Below are positions 7,136 through 14,394 of a stretch of DNA of 64,000 nucleotides, piece after piece. The notes beneath the pieces were generated by a model. The model had not been told where the DNA came from. It made no database searches and worked only from the letters and a program-made list of their open reading frames with translations. How positions within the stretch are numbered: position 1 is the first letter of the stretch; each line of letters begins with the position of its first letter. This DNA is from Planktosalinus sp963977065 (lineage in GTDB: Bacteria > Bacteroidota > Bacteroidia > Flavobacteriales > Flavobacteriaceae): positions 206,586 through 270,585 of the forward strand of contig CAXBNF010000002.1 in NCBI GenBank assembly GCA_963977065.1, read 5' to 3'. Position numbers and translations under genes: made by a program.

Positions 7136-9643
7136 TTACCCAATGCGAGTCCCCTTCAACCGCAGCGCATTGGCAATCACCGAAACAGAGCTAAAACTCA
7201 TCGCCAGAGCTGCAATCATGGGTGAGAGCAAAATACCAAAGAAAGGGAACAACACTCCGGCGGCGATGGGAACACCCAGCGTGTTGTAAATGAGTGCAAA
7301 AAATAAATTCTGTTTGATGTTGCGCATCACTTTTTGACTTAGCATTTTGGCTTTTACCACACCTTGTAGGTCGCCTTTGACCAGGGTGATTTTGGCGCTT
7401 TCTATGGCCACATCGGTTCCTGTTCCCATGGCGATTCCAATATCTGACTGAGCCAATGCCGGTGCGTCGTTGATGCCGTCTCCTGCCATGGCGACTTTCT
7501 TACCTTCACTTTGCAGGCGTTTGACTTCGTTAAGTTTGTCTTCAGGCAGCATCCCGGCTTTAAATCCTGAGAGGTGCAGCTCGTCAGCCACGGCTGCGGC
7601 CGTGTTTTCATTGTCGCCGGTGAGCATATACACGTCCACCCCCGCGTCCATCAATTCCTGAATGGCCTGACGGCTGGTTTTTTTGATGGGGTCTGTAATG
7701 GTGATGTAGCCTGCCACTTCGTTTTCCACTGCGAGATAGGAAACTGTTTTTCCTTTTTGTTGTTCTGTTTCTACTTGCTTTTTCACTTTAGAAGTAATTT
7801 CTGCTTTCACCTGAGCCATCAATTTGTCATTCCCCACGGCAATTTGCTTTCCGTTGACTACGCCCGTAACCCCTTTTCCGGTAACGGAATCAAAATCACT
7901 TGACTTGGTGACCTGAAGCTTCTTTTCTTTCGCGAAAGCGACCGTTGCCTCAGCTAAGGGATGCTCACTATTGGCATTCACAGAAGCGATGAATTGCAGC
8001 ACTTCATCATCTGAAAAAGATTCAGAAACAGAAACCGTTTTTTCTACCGAAGGCTTTCCTTCAGTGATGGTGCCTGTTTTATCAATAATCAACGCATCAA
8101 TCTTGTCCATTTGTTCCAGTGCCTGCGCATTTTTAATCAGCACTCCGTTTTGGGCACCTTTCCCCACACCCACCATTACCGACATAGGTGTCGCCAGTCC
8201 AAGGGCACAGGGACACGCAATGATGAGTACGGCGATGGCATTGATCATTGCATAGGCATAGCTGGGCTCAGGGCCGTAAATGGCCCAGATAATAAAGGTG
8301 AGTATGGAAATGAGCACCACAATGGGCACAAAAACCCCTGATATTTTATCGGCCAGTTTTTGAATGGGTGCTTGCGAACGGCTGGCTTCATTGACCATTT
8401 TGATGATTTGTGCCAGTAGGGTTTCATTCCCCACTTTTTCAGCGGTCATAGTGAAACTGCGGTTTCCATTGATGGTTCCGGAGCTTACTTTGTCGCCTTC
8501 TTTTTTATCGACGGGGATGGGCTCTCCTGTAATCATGGATTCATCCAGACTGCTGTATCCACTTTTGATGGTTCCGTCCACAGGTACCTTATCACCGGGT
8601 TTGACTCGAAGTATATCTCCTTTTTGGATTTTATCGGTGGGGATTTCTTCTTCCTCACCGTCCACGATGCGAATGGCTTTATTGGGTGCCAATTTCAACA
8701 GTTCCTTAATGGCCGAGTTAGTTTTGCTGTGTGCCCTTGCTTCCAGTAACTGCCCCAGCAATACTAGTGTGAGAATAACAGTGGCGGCTTCAAAATACAC
8801 ATGCACGGTTCCCATAGGGGTTTTGAATTGGTCGGGGAAGACATCGGGAATCAACAAGCCCACCACACTGAACAACCAGGCTACCCCGGCACCAATGGCG
8901 ATGAGCGTAAACATATTGAGGTTCCATGTAACAATGGAGCGCCAACCGCGTTCAAAAAACATCCAGGTGGCATAAAACACCACTGGTATGGAAAGTACCA
9001 ATTGCACCCAGTTCCAATAAAACATGTCCATCCATTCATATAACGGGTTGCCCGGAATCATTTCAGACATCGCGATGATAAAAATGGGCAGGGTAAAAAC
9101 CACTGCTACTTTGAACTTTTTGAGCAGTTTGTTATAGGTCTTTTTTTCTGCGGAGAGGTCGGCTTCTTTGGGTACCAACTCCATCCCGCAAATAGGACAG
9201 TTTCCGGGTTCGTCTTTGACTACTTCGGGGTGCATGGGGCAGGTATATTGTGTTCCGCCTGTGGGCATTTGCATTTCCTCTACAAGATCCATCCCGCATA
9301 CGGGGCAGTCGCCGGGTTCGTTATAGGTTTTATCACCTTCGCAATGCATGGGGCAATAGAACGTACCCGTGCCTTTTCCTTTTAGGGCTTCTTTAGACTG
9401 TTGCTGGTTTTGGTGTTGATGCTTTTCAGCTCCGGGTTTGTGGATTTGGTAATTGCCACCACCTTCTTTGAGGGCTTTTTGAAAGGTTTCAATGGGGATG
9501 TGTGAGTCCATTTCAATGGTGGCCTCCGCTTTTTCCAAATCAACAGTTGCGTTTTTGACGCCTTTTACTTCAGACAGTGTTTTTTCTACATGGGAGCGAC
9601 AACCGTTGCAGGTCATTCCGGTTATTTGATAGGTGTGTTTCAT
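7136..9643 (-). CDS. copA: Copper-translocating P-type ATPase CopA
   Basis: Inner-membrane ATPase of 835 residues exporting Cu(I). The ATG at 9643 is preferred over an in-frame TTG nine bases upstream. In order: an HMA domain with C12-x-x-C15 (GMTCNGC); two heavy-metal-binding modules at C97-M119 (CPMHCEGDK to CPVCGMDL) and C135-M154 (CPMHPEVVK to CPICGMEL); transmembrane helices; the ion-path motif CPCALGLATP; phosphorylation site DKTGT with D521; SEHPLAEA of the nucleotide domain; GDGINDAP; and MSFSSVSVIANALRL near the end. The first module has Cys where MHP normally has Pro. It is 79 bases downstream of the AraC-HMA regulator, which may control it. Silver could also be transported. One copy of the CTTTCGCGNAAGCG motif lies at 7928-7942. 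Confidence 0.93.
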   Translation of the reverse strand: MKHTYQITGMTCNGCRSHVEKTLSEVKGVKNATVDLEKAEATIEMDSHIPIETFQKALKEGGGNYQIHKPGAEKHQHQNQQQSKEALKGKGTGTFYCPMHCEGDKTYNEPGDCPVCGMDLVEEMQMPTGGTQYTCPMHPEVVKDEPGNCPICGMELVPKEADLSAEKKTYNKLLKKFKVAVVFTLPIFIIAMSEMIPGNPLYEWMDMFYWNWVQLVLSIPVVFYATWMFFERGWRSIVTWNLNMFTLIAIGAGVAWLFSVVGLLIPDVFPDQFKTPMGTVHVYFEAATVILTLVLLGQLLEARAHSKTNSAIKELLKLAPNKAIRIVDGEEEEIPTDKIQKGDILRVKPGDKVPVDGTIKSGYSSLDESMITGEPIPVDKKEGDKVSSGTINGNRSFTMTAEKVGNETLLAQIIKMVNEASRSQAPIQKLADKISGVFVPIVVLISILTFIIWAIYGPEPSYAYAMINAIAVLIIACPCALGLATPMSVMVGVGKGAQNGVLIKNAQALEQMDKIDALIIDKTGTITEGKPSVEKTVSVSESFSDDEVLQFIASVNANSEHPLAEATVAFAKEKKLQVTKSSDFDSVTGKGVTGVVNGKQIAVGNDKLMAQVKAEITSKVKKQVETEQQKGKTVSYLAVENEVAGYITITDPIKKTSRQAIQELMDAGVDVYMLTGDNENTAAAVADELHLSGFKAGMLPEDKLNEVKRLQSEGKKVAMAGDGINDAPALAQSDIGIAMGTGTDVAIESAKITLVKGDLQGVVKAKMLSQKVMRNIKQNLFFALIYNTLGVPIAAGVLFPFFGILLSPMIAALAMSFSSVSVIANALRLKGTRIG
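7928..7942 (+). repeat. Palindromic DNA motif CTTTCGCGAAAGCGA (copy 2)
   Basis: Lies inside copA, where the minus strand encodes VAFAKE. Its first 12 bases are a perfect palindrome. It differs from copies 1 and 3 at only the central variable base. Confidence 0.7.
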
Positions 9644-9664
9644 AAGGCTCAACTTTTAGTTTAA

Positions 9665-9672
9665 CAAAAGTA
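9665..9672 (-). promoter_or_regulatory. Candidate -7 promoter element for copA
   Basis: On the minus strand TACTTTTG matches TAnnTTTG and would give a leader of about 15 bases before the copA ATG. No TTG is seen about 19 bases upstream. That would fit a promoter needing an activator such as the adjacent AraC protein, but this is inference. Confidence 0.45.
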
Positions 9673-9731
9673 CAGCTTGTGAAACAGAAGGACTTATGAT
9701 ATTTTGGCAAAGACTTCTGTTATTATGGCAG

Positions 9732-10298
9732 CTAAACCTTATCCAGAGCTTTGCGGTTTGCTAAACTTTTTTGTTTGTATTCGGAGGGACTGCAGCCTGT
9801 AGCCTGTTTGAACCTTGAAGAAAGATAAGCGGCACTGCTGTAGCCCAGATCGTAAGCAATTTCAGCAATACGCATCTCGCCGTATTCCAACAGCTCTTTA
9901 ACGCGCTCCATCTGCAGATCGTTGTAAAAGTTTTGAATGCTCTTCCCTTCTACTTTTGTAAAAAGATTACTGAGGTGGCTGTAATCCATACCAAGTTGGG
10001 ATTTTAGTATTTCAGAGAGGTTTTTATTGCCGAATGCTTTTTCTTTATACACCAGTTCGATGAGAATGGATTTGACCTTGTTGACCAGTTGTTCATTTTT
10101 ATCAGGGAGTAAAGAAAAGCCAACCTGATCTAATTCAGCAATGAATTTTTCTTTCTCAACGGGCGTAAGGGGTTGTTCTAAAACTACTTTTCCCAGAGAA
10201 ATTTTGGAGTAAGGAATTTCCAACCGTTGCAGAATATCTTGAAGTGTTAACTTGCAGCGGTCACAAACAACGTTTTTTATGTGAAGGGTAGTTTGCAA
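9732..10298 (-). CDS. AraC family regulator with N-terminal HMA-like CxxC domain
   Basis: DNA-binding regulator of 188 residues, probably metal-responsive. Residues about 1-70 resemble an HMA domain (LHIKNVVCDRCKLTLQDIL) with C12 and C15, the same spacing as in CopA. Residues about 85-180 form an AraC-type double helix-turn-helix, seen in MRIAEIAYDLGYSSAAYLS and FKQATGCSPSEYKQ. The start is TTG at 10298: an in-frame stop lies just upstream and there is no nearby ATG that keeps the CxxC. It sits between the Cus operon and copA, with a perfect inverted repeat just before its start. That it senses copper directly through the CxxC and controls both sides is inferred from the fusion and position. 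Confidence 0.82.
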   Translation of the reverse strand: MQTTLHIKNVVCDRCKLTLQDILQRLEIPYSKISLGKVVLEQPLTPVEKEKFIAELDQVGFSLLPDKNEQLVNKVKSILIELVYKEKAFGNKNLSEILKSQLGMDYSHLSNLFTKVEGKSIQNFYNDLQMERVKELLEYGEMRIAEIAYDLGYSSAAYLSSRFKQATGCSPSEYKQKSLANRKALDKV

Positions 10299-10312
10299 AA
10301 TATAGTAAATTC

Positions 10313-10339
10313 AACCACCTGCCGGACCAGCAGGTGGTT
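10313..10339. promoter_or_regulatory. Perfect inverted repeat: operator, attenuator or terminator
   Basis: Arms aaccacctgc (10313-10322) and gcaggtggtt (10330-10339) pair perfectly around the 7-base loop cggacca. It lies 12 bases after the HMA lipoprotein stop and 14 bases before the TTG start of the AraC-HMA gene. It may end the Cus operon transcript (the minus-strand flank is only moderately T-rich), act as a regulator binding site, or mask the translation start. Confidence 0.6.
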
Positions 10340-10351
10340 TATATAAGGTTT

Positions 10352-10801
10352 TTATTCTTCCATTTCGTGGTGATTGCCACTTTCACCGTCTTTCGGCTCA
10401 GTAAGGCTCATTTCCATTTCATGGTCATACTGGCAGCAGTTGGGCAATTCTTTGTAAGCTTCTTCACTTCCTGCCACTTGATCGGTATCATACCCGGATG
10501 CTGCAATGGCATTGTGAATGGCCATTTCATCGGTTTTTGTGTCATCATACTTTACATCAATCTTTTTTAAATCGATATCCCAATTGGCCGCAGCTACACC
10601 TTCCACACTATTGGCAGCTGTTTCAATGGTTTTTTTACACATCCCACAGTTACCACGTACACCAAAAGTGGTTTCAGACATGGCTATTTCTTTGACTTCT
10701 TCATTAGTTTCTGTTGTTTCTTGTTTTTCTTCTGTCTGGTTTTTACAGGATGTCATTCCTATGACTGCCAAAACAGCGATACTTAATAGTACTTTTTTCA
10801 T
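10352..10801 (-). CDS. HMA-domain lipoprotein with C-terminal CC motif
   Basis: Envelope metal-binding lipoprotein of 149 residues. The ATG at 10801 is chosen because it begins the lipoprotein signal (MKKVLLSIAVLAVIGMTSC, lipidated C19). An acidic linker of about 25 residues follows, then an HMA domain with C52-x-x-C55 (GNCGMCKKTI). The tail has EEAYKELPNCCQY, with C122-C123, and ends in a His/Glu/Met-rich segment (NHHEMEE) that could also hold metal. It is the last gene of the probable Cus operon. It probably passes or buffers copper in the periplasm for the efflux pump; that is inference from family and place. Confidence 0.85.
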   Translation of the reverse strand: MKKVLLSIAVLAVIGMTSCKNQTEEKQETTETNEEVKEIAMSETTFGVRGNCGMCKKTIETAANSVEGVAAANWDIDLKKIDVKYDDTKTDEMAIHNAIAASGYDTDQVAGSEEAYKELPNCCQYDHEMEMSLTEPKDGESGNHHEMEE

Positions 10802-10839
10802 GGTTTTAAAAATTAAAGGGTTATTAATTGAATTCAAAT

Positions 10840-11295
10840 TTAGTTATTATTCTTTTTTATACGTTCTAAATATTCTTTCATCAAAGCAATTTCTTCTTTT
10901 TGCAGCGCGATGATGTCTTCTGCCAGTTTTTTGGTTTCCGGATCTTGTAAATCGGCATTTTCACTCGTTAAAATCGCCGAAGAATGATGCGGTATCATCG
11001 CTTTCATATATTGTACGTCCGATATCCCAATTTGGTTCCGCATCATGTAATACACAGCACCAAAGCCCAAAATCGATACCGCTAAAATTAGTGCGTTCAA
11101 CTTTTTGTTTTTGTACATGCCCCACATATACAACAGCATTACTACTGCCATGGGTGCAATCATCAGCAGTGTCATATACGTACGCATGGTGCTGAGCATC
11201 ACGTGGTCTATACTGGCTGCATTTAAGAACATGATGGCATACATAATCACAAAGGACGTTGCTATCATCAGTGCAAATTTCAGGTACTTGTTCAT
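10840..11295 (-). CDS. DUF305 family membrane protein
   Basis: Protein of 151 residues with about three hydrophobic helices in the first 85 residues, then a four-helix DUF305-like domain with the histidine pair H103-H104 in YMKAMIPHHSSAILTSE. DUF305 proteins often lie in copper or metal resistance clusters and the His/Met-rich helix may bind metal. The gene is 19 bases downstream of cusB and 38 bases upstream of the HMA lipoprotein, so all are likely on one transcript. The exact role is unknown. Confidence 0.8.
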   Translation of the reverse strand: MNKYLKFALMIATSFVIMYAIMFLNAASIDHVMLSTMRTYMTLLMIAPMAVVMLLYMWGMYKNKKLNALILAVSILGFGAVYYMMRNQIGISDVQYMKAMIPHHSSAILTSENADLQDPETKKLAEDIIALQKEEIALMKEYLERIKKNNN

Positions 11296-11314
11296 AGTTT
11301 TTGTTTTTAAAGGT

Positions 11315-13057
11315 TTATTGTATACTATCAGTCACCTCGCCGCAACGAAGCATCATACTCCCAAAATAAGGATTTTTTATCTCTTTTGAAAGGCTGAGCC
11401 AATCGGCACCGGTATCATTATTGGCCATGGGGCAATGCTGTACATAAATTGCTTCTGATGGTGCCCCAAAACTTTTTGCCATGGCAACCATCACATCAGA
11501 AACCTGATGGAATTGTTTTCTTAAACTTTCCATATCTGAAGCCTGCTCAACGTGGTTTAAGCTTAATTCAAGTGCTTCAGAAAAACGTGTCCAACTATCA
11601 AGCGATTTCTTTTCAAATTGATTGGCATCTACTTTTCCTAAGGTTTTCTTGAATACTATACCTGCAGCTTTTCCATTTTCAAAGTTATCCTCAGCCAGGT
11701 GCTCCTTGAATGAAAAATACCTTGTGAATAGGGATTCAATTGCTATTCTGGCTTTGGCCGAAAGCTCCACTTTCTCCACTTTTATTTGTTGTGTCTGCAT
11801 TGTTTCTCCATGATTGTGCCCGGTATTTCCGCCGCCATCCGGACTCATCATACTGGGCCTTCCCGAAAGTTGCACTGCCGCATCAATGGTAAAGGCACCG
11901 TTGACCACCACCTCATCGCCTACATTTAAGCCGCTTTTTACGATGTAGTTTTCTCCCAAAGCAGCACCTAAAGTCACTTCCCTTAAGCTAAACCCCCTGC
12001 CTTCTTTTACATAGACAATGGCGCGTTTTCCGGTCCATAGTACTGCTGATTTTGGCAACACAATCTCGTTTTCAATCGTTTGTCCGGGCGCTGCCTGAAC
12101 AATTCCTGAAGCAAACATTTCAGGCTTTAACTTGCCCTCTTTGTTATTAACCTCAACGCGTGCCGTTGCGACACGGGTTTGAGCATTTAGCAAGGGGTCT
12201 ATAAAAGAAATGGTTCCTTCAAAGGTTTCCCCGGGCAATGAATTGACTGTAAAACTGATCTTACTTCCCTCTTTTACCCAGGCCATCTGGCTTTCATACA
12301 CATCAAAAAGCACCCACAACTTGCTTAAATCGGCTATTTCATATAGTGACATACCACGCTCCACATAATCGCCCAACTCCACATTCTTTTTGGTAACCAC
12401 TCCACTTACATCCGCTTGAATGTAGAAGCGATCCAATGGTTTTTCATTGGCAATAATTTGATCGATCTGTGCATTGCTGATTTTCCAGTTGCGCAACTTC
12501 GTTTTCGCTGCTTCAAAAAGTTCGGGCTGTGACGTACGGATGGCATAGGCCTGCAACAACTCTTGTTGGGCCGTGACCATTTCCGGCGAATAGATTTGTG
12601 CCAGGGTTTGTCCGGGGGAAACCTTTTCGCCTGTAAAATTGATGCGCAGTTGCTCGATCCTGCCCGGTATGTGTGTGCTTTGCGAATAGGAATTGCGTTC
12701 GTCCACCTGCACTTTTCCATTCAAACGGATGGCGCGTTCTGCATCACTTTTCCCCACAATCATGGTACTGACATTGGCCAGGCGCATCGCATTTTCACTC
12801 ATGACAAATACAGCAGGGTCTCCCCCTTCATCCTCTTCCAACGGAATAAGGTCCATCCCGCAAAGCGGGCAATCACCCGATTCTGATTGCTGGATTTGCG
12901 GGTGCATGGAGCAGGTCCAAATGGTATCTTCTGACACATCTTCATGCGCATGCTTATTTTCGGTTTGACCGCTTCCGCCAAAAATCAACCAACCCAGGAG
13001 TAATCCCAGTGCCAGAATCGCCATCGCTTTTATTCTGTTTTTATTTCTTGATTCCAT
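11315..13057 (-). CDS. cusB: Efflux RND periplasmic adaptor (CusB type) with HMBD and DUF3347 domains
   Basis: Membrane-fusion subunit linking CusA to TolC, 580 residues. An N-terminal anchor (about 10-27) is followed by a heavy-metal-binding module at C49-M68 (CSMHPQIQQ to CPLCGMDL). The adaptor core (lipoyl, hairpin and beta-barrel domains) covers about 90-400. The last 150 residues match DUF3347, with conserved CPMANNDTGADWLS and NPYFGSMMLRCGE. The protein thus has metal-binding stations at both ends of the adaptor core. It lies 2 bases from tolC, so co-translation is likely. Substrate Cu(I)/Ag(I) is the usual one for adaptors of this make-up. Confidence 0.88.
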   Translation of the reverse strand: MESRNKNRIKAMAILALGLLLGWLIFGGSGQTENKHAHEDVSEDTIWTCSMHPQIQQSESGDCPLCGMDLIPLEEDEGGDPAVFVMSENAMRLANVSTMIVGKSDAERAIRLNGKVQVDERNSYSQSTHIPGRIEQLRINFTGEKVSPGQTLAQIYSPEMVTAQQELLQAYAIRTSQPELFEAAKTKLRNWKISNAQIDQIIANEKPLDRFYIQADVSGVVTKKNVELGDYVERGMSLYEIADLSKLWVLFDVYESQMAWVKEGSKISFTVNSLPGETFEGTISFIDPLLNAQTRVATARVEVNNKEGKLKPEMFASGIVQAAPGQTIENEIVLPKSAVLWTGKRAIVYVKEGRGFSLREVTLGAALGENYIVKSGLNVGDEVVVNGAFTIDAAVQLSGRPSMMSPDGGGNTGHNHGETMQTQQIKVEKVELSAKARIAIESLFTRYFSFKEHLAEDNFENGKAAGIVFKKTLGKVDANQFEKKSLDSWTRFSEALELSLNHVEQASDMESLRKQFHQVSDVMVAMAKSFGAPSEAIYVQHCPMANNDTGADWLSLSKEIKNPYFGSMMLRCGEVTDSIQ

Positions 13058-13059
13058 AA

Positions 13060-14391
13060 TTACTCTGTTTTAGACCGTAAGTATTCCAGTTGTGCTTGAG
13101 CAACAAAGCCATTTTTCAGGGCTTCTAACTGTTGGGTTTGTATTAATATTTTTTGTTGATTCATCCTTAAAACCTCTTCAAAGTCAGCCGTGGCATTCGC
13201 AAAACCAGAAACATACAATCGAGTCGCCTGATCAATGCGTTGCAGTTGACTTTCATAGAGTTTTAAAAGCTTTTCCGCCTGATTTAATTCATAAAGCGTC
13301 ATTTCATAATTACTTTGCAAATTGTTCCTTTGAGCCGTTTGCCGTGCTTCTACTTCCACTTGCATAAATTCCACTTCTTTTTTGGCGGCTTTGTATTTTT
13401 TACGGAAAATAGGCAAGGTCACCGAAACCATTGGCATAATGGCATCTTGCCCGTTCATTTCCGGATTGGCATCGGTGCGTTTTGAAATGATGGAATAATC
13501 GACTCCGAGCCCAAACTTTGGCAATCCGTCTTTTTCAATGGCGTTAATGCGCCTGTTTAAAGCGGTCTTTTCACTATCCAAAGCTACCAAAGTGGGATGT
13601 GCTTCAAAGGAACTGCCATTTTCCGGTTCTTTGAGCAAGGCAAGGTTTTGACCTAACCTAAGTGAATCGGCAATTACCACCGGCAATTCTTTTTCCCTGT
13701 TTAAAAGTAGGTTGAATTGAACTTCCAGCGGCTTCTTTCTATCTTTCAACAACTCAATTTCTGTGATTGCCGCTTCGCGTTCCATATCCACTTTTACGAC
13801 ATTCACCATTGGAGCATTTCCGCTTCGGAAACCACTTAATGCGAGTTTGCGGTAGCTGTCCAGTATGCTCAGGTTTTCTTCTTTGAGTGCAATGGTTTTG
13901 TCCAACACATACAGTTCGGCAAAGCGTGTTTTGACATCGACAAACAACAGACTACGCTGATTGATATATTGATGGAAACGGGCCTGTGCAGCAGCTGTAG
14001 CAGCGTCTTCTTGGGCTTTCAAAGTACCGAACCACGGGAACATCTGCGTCAATGAAAACCTAGCTTCCTGAGCTCCCAGGCGGGTTTCAATCATACGTCC
14101 AAAAGCACTTACGGTTAAGGTCGGGTCGGGCAGACTCGCAACCTGAGGGGCTTTTTGCAATGCCGCTTCAAAACCGGCATAATCTGCCTTAAGTTCCGGA
14201 TTATTTTCTGCGGCTTCTTTTAAGAAATCGTCCAGGGTTTGTGAAAAACCACTAAACGTACAAGCTACTAACAGAAAGAAAAGAACTGCTTTTTTGGAGT
14301 CCTTCCCCCGAGAGTCCTCCCCCCGGCCCCCTCCCAAGGAGAGGGAGTTGTTAGTTGTAAAAAGTTTTATTATGTGAAACATCTGACTCAT
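13060..14391 (-). CDS. TolC family outer-membrane efflux protein with repeat-disrupted N terminus
   Basis: Outer-membrane channel of the Cus-type pump, 443 residues. The TolC helical repeats run from about residue 55 to the end. The hydrophobic signal segment (KKAVLFFLLVACTFSGFSQ) begins only at about residue 33. The preceding 32 residues are encoded partly by a GC-rich repeat (SLGGGRGEDSRGKDS), with codons such as CGG and GGG that are rare around it. The start may be ATG 14391, ATG 14382 or a TTG within the repeat (about 14337). It starts 3 bases after the cusA stop. The role as partner of CusAB is inferred from order. The odd leader could affect export or be unprocessed. Confidence 0.85.
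   Translation of the reverse strand: MSQMFHIIKLFTTNNSLSLGGGRGEDSRGKDSKKAVLFFLLVACTFSGFSQTLDDFLKEAAENNPELKADYAGFEAALQKAPQVASLPDPTLTVSAFGRMIETRLGAQEARFSLTQMFPWFGTLKAQEDAATAAAQARFHQYINQRSLLFVDVKTRFAELYVLDKTIALKEENLSILDSYRKLALSGFRSGNAPMVNVVKVDMEREAAITEIELLKDRKKPLEVQFNLLLNREKELPVVIADSLRLGQNLALLKEPENGSSFEAHPTLVALDSEKTALNRRINAIEKDGLPKFGLGVDYSIISKRTDANPEMNGQDAIMPMVSVTLPIFRKKYKAAKKEVEFMQVEVEARQTAQRNNLQSNYEMTLYELNQAEKLLKLYESQLQRIDQATRLYVSGFANATADFEEVLRMNQQKILIQTQQLEALKNGFVAQAQLEYLRSKTE
14297..14352. repeat. GC-rich dispersed repeat inside the 5' end of tolC
   Basis: On the minus strand it reads ccctctccttgggaggggg, then ccggggggaggactctcggg. It contains the inverted repeat ccctctcc/ttgggaggg. This closely resembles a known kind of intergenic flavobacterial repeat, here in frame within a coding region. 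Confidence 0.65.
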
Positions 14392-14394
14392 TTT

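Noticed and set aside
8364..8975. 203-codon open frame antisense to copA
   Set aside because: It mirrors a well-supported P-type ATPase gene and shows no domain or start context of its own.
14297..14352. Possible insertion sequence in tolC
   Set aside because: Too short, with no transposase and no target duplication seen; the frame stays open. It fits a dispersed short repeat.
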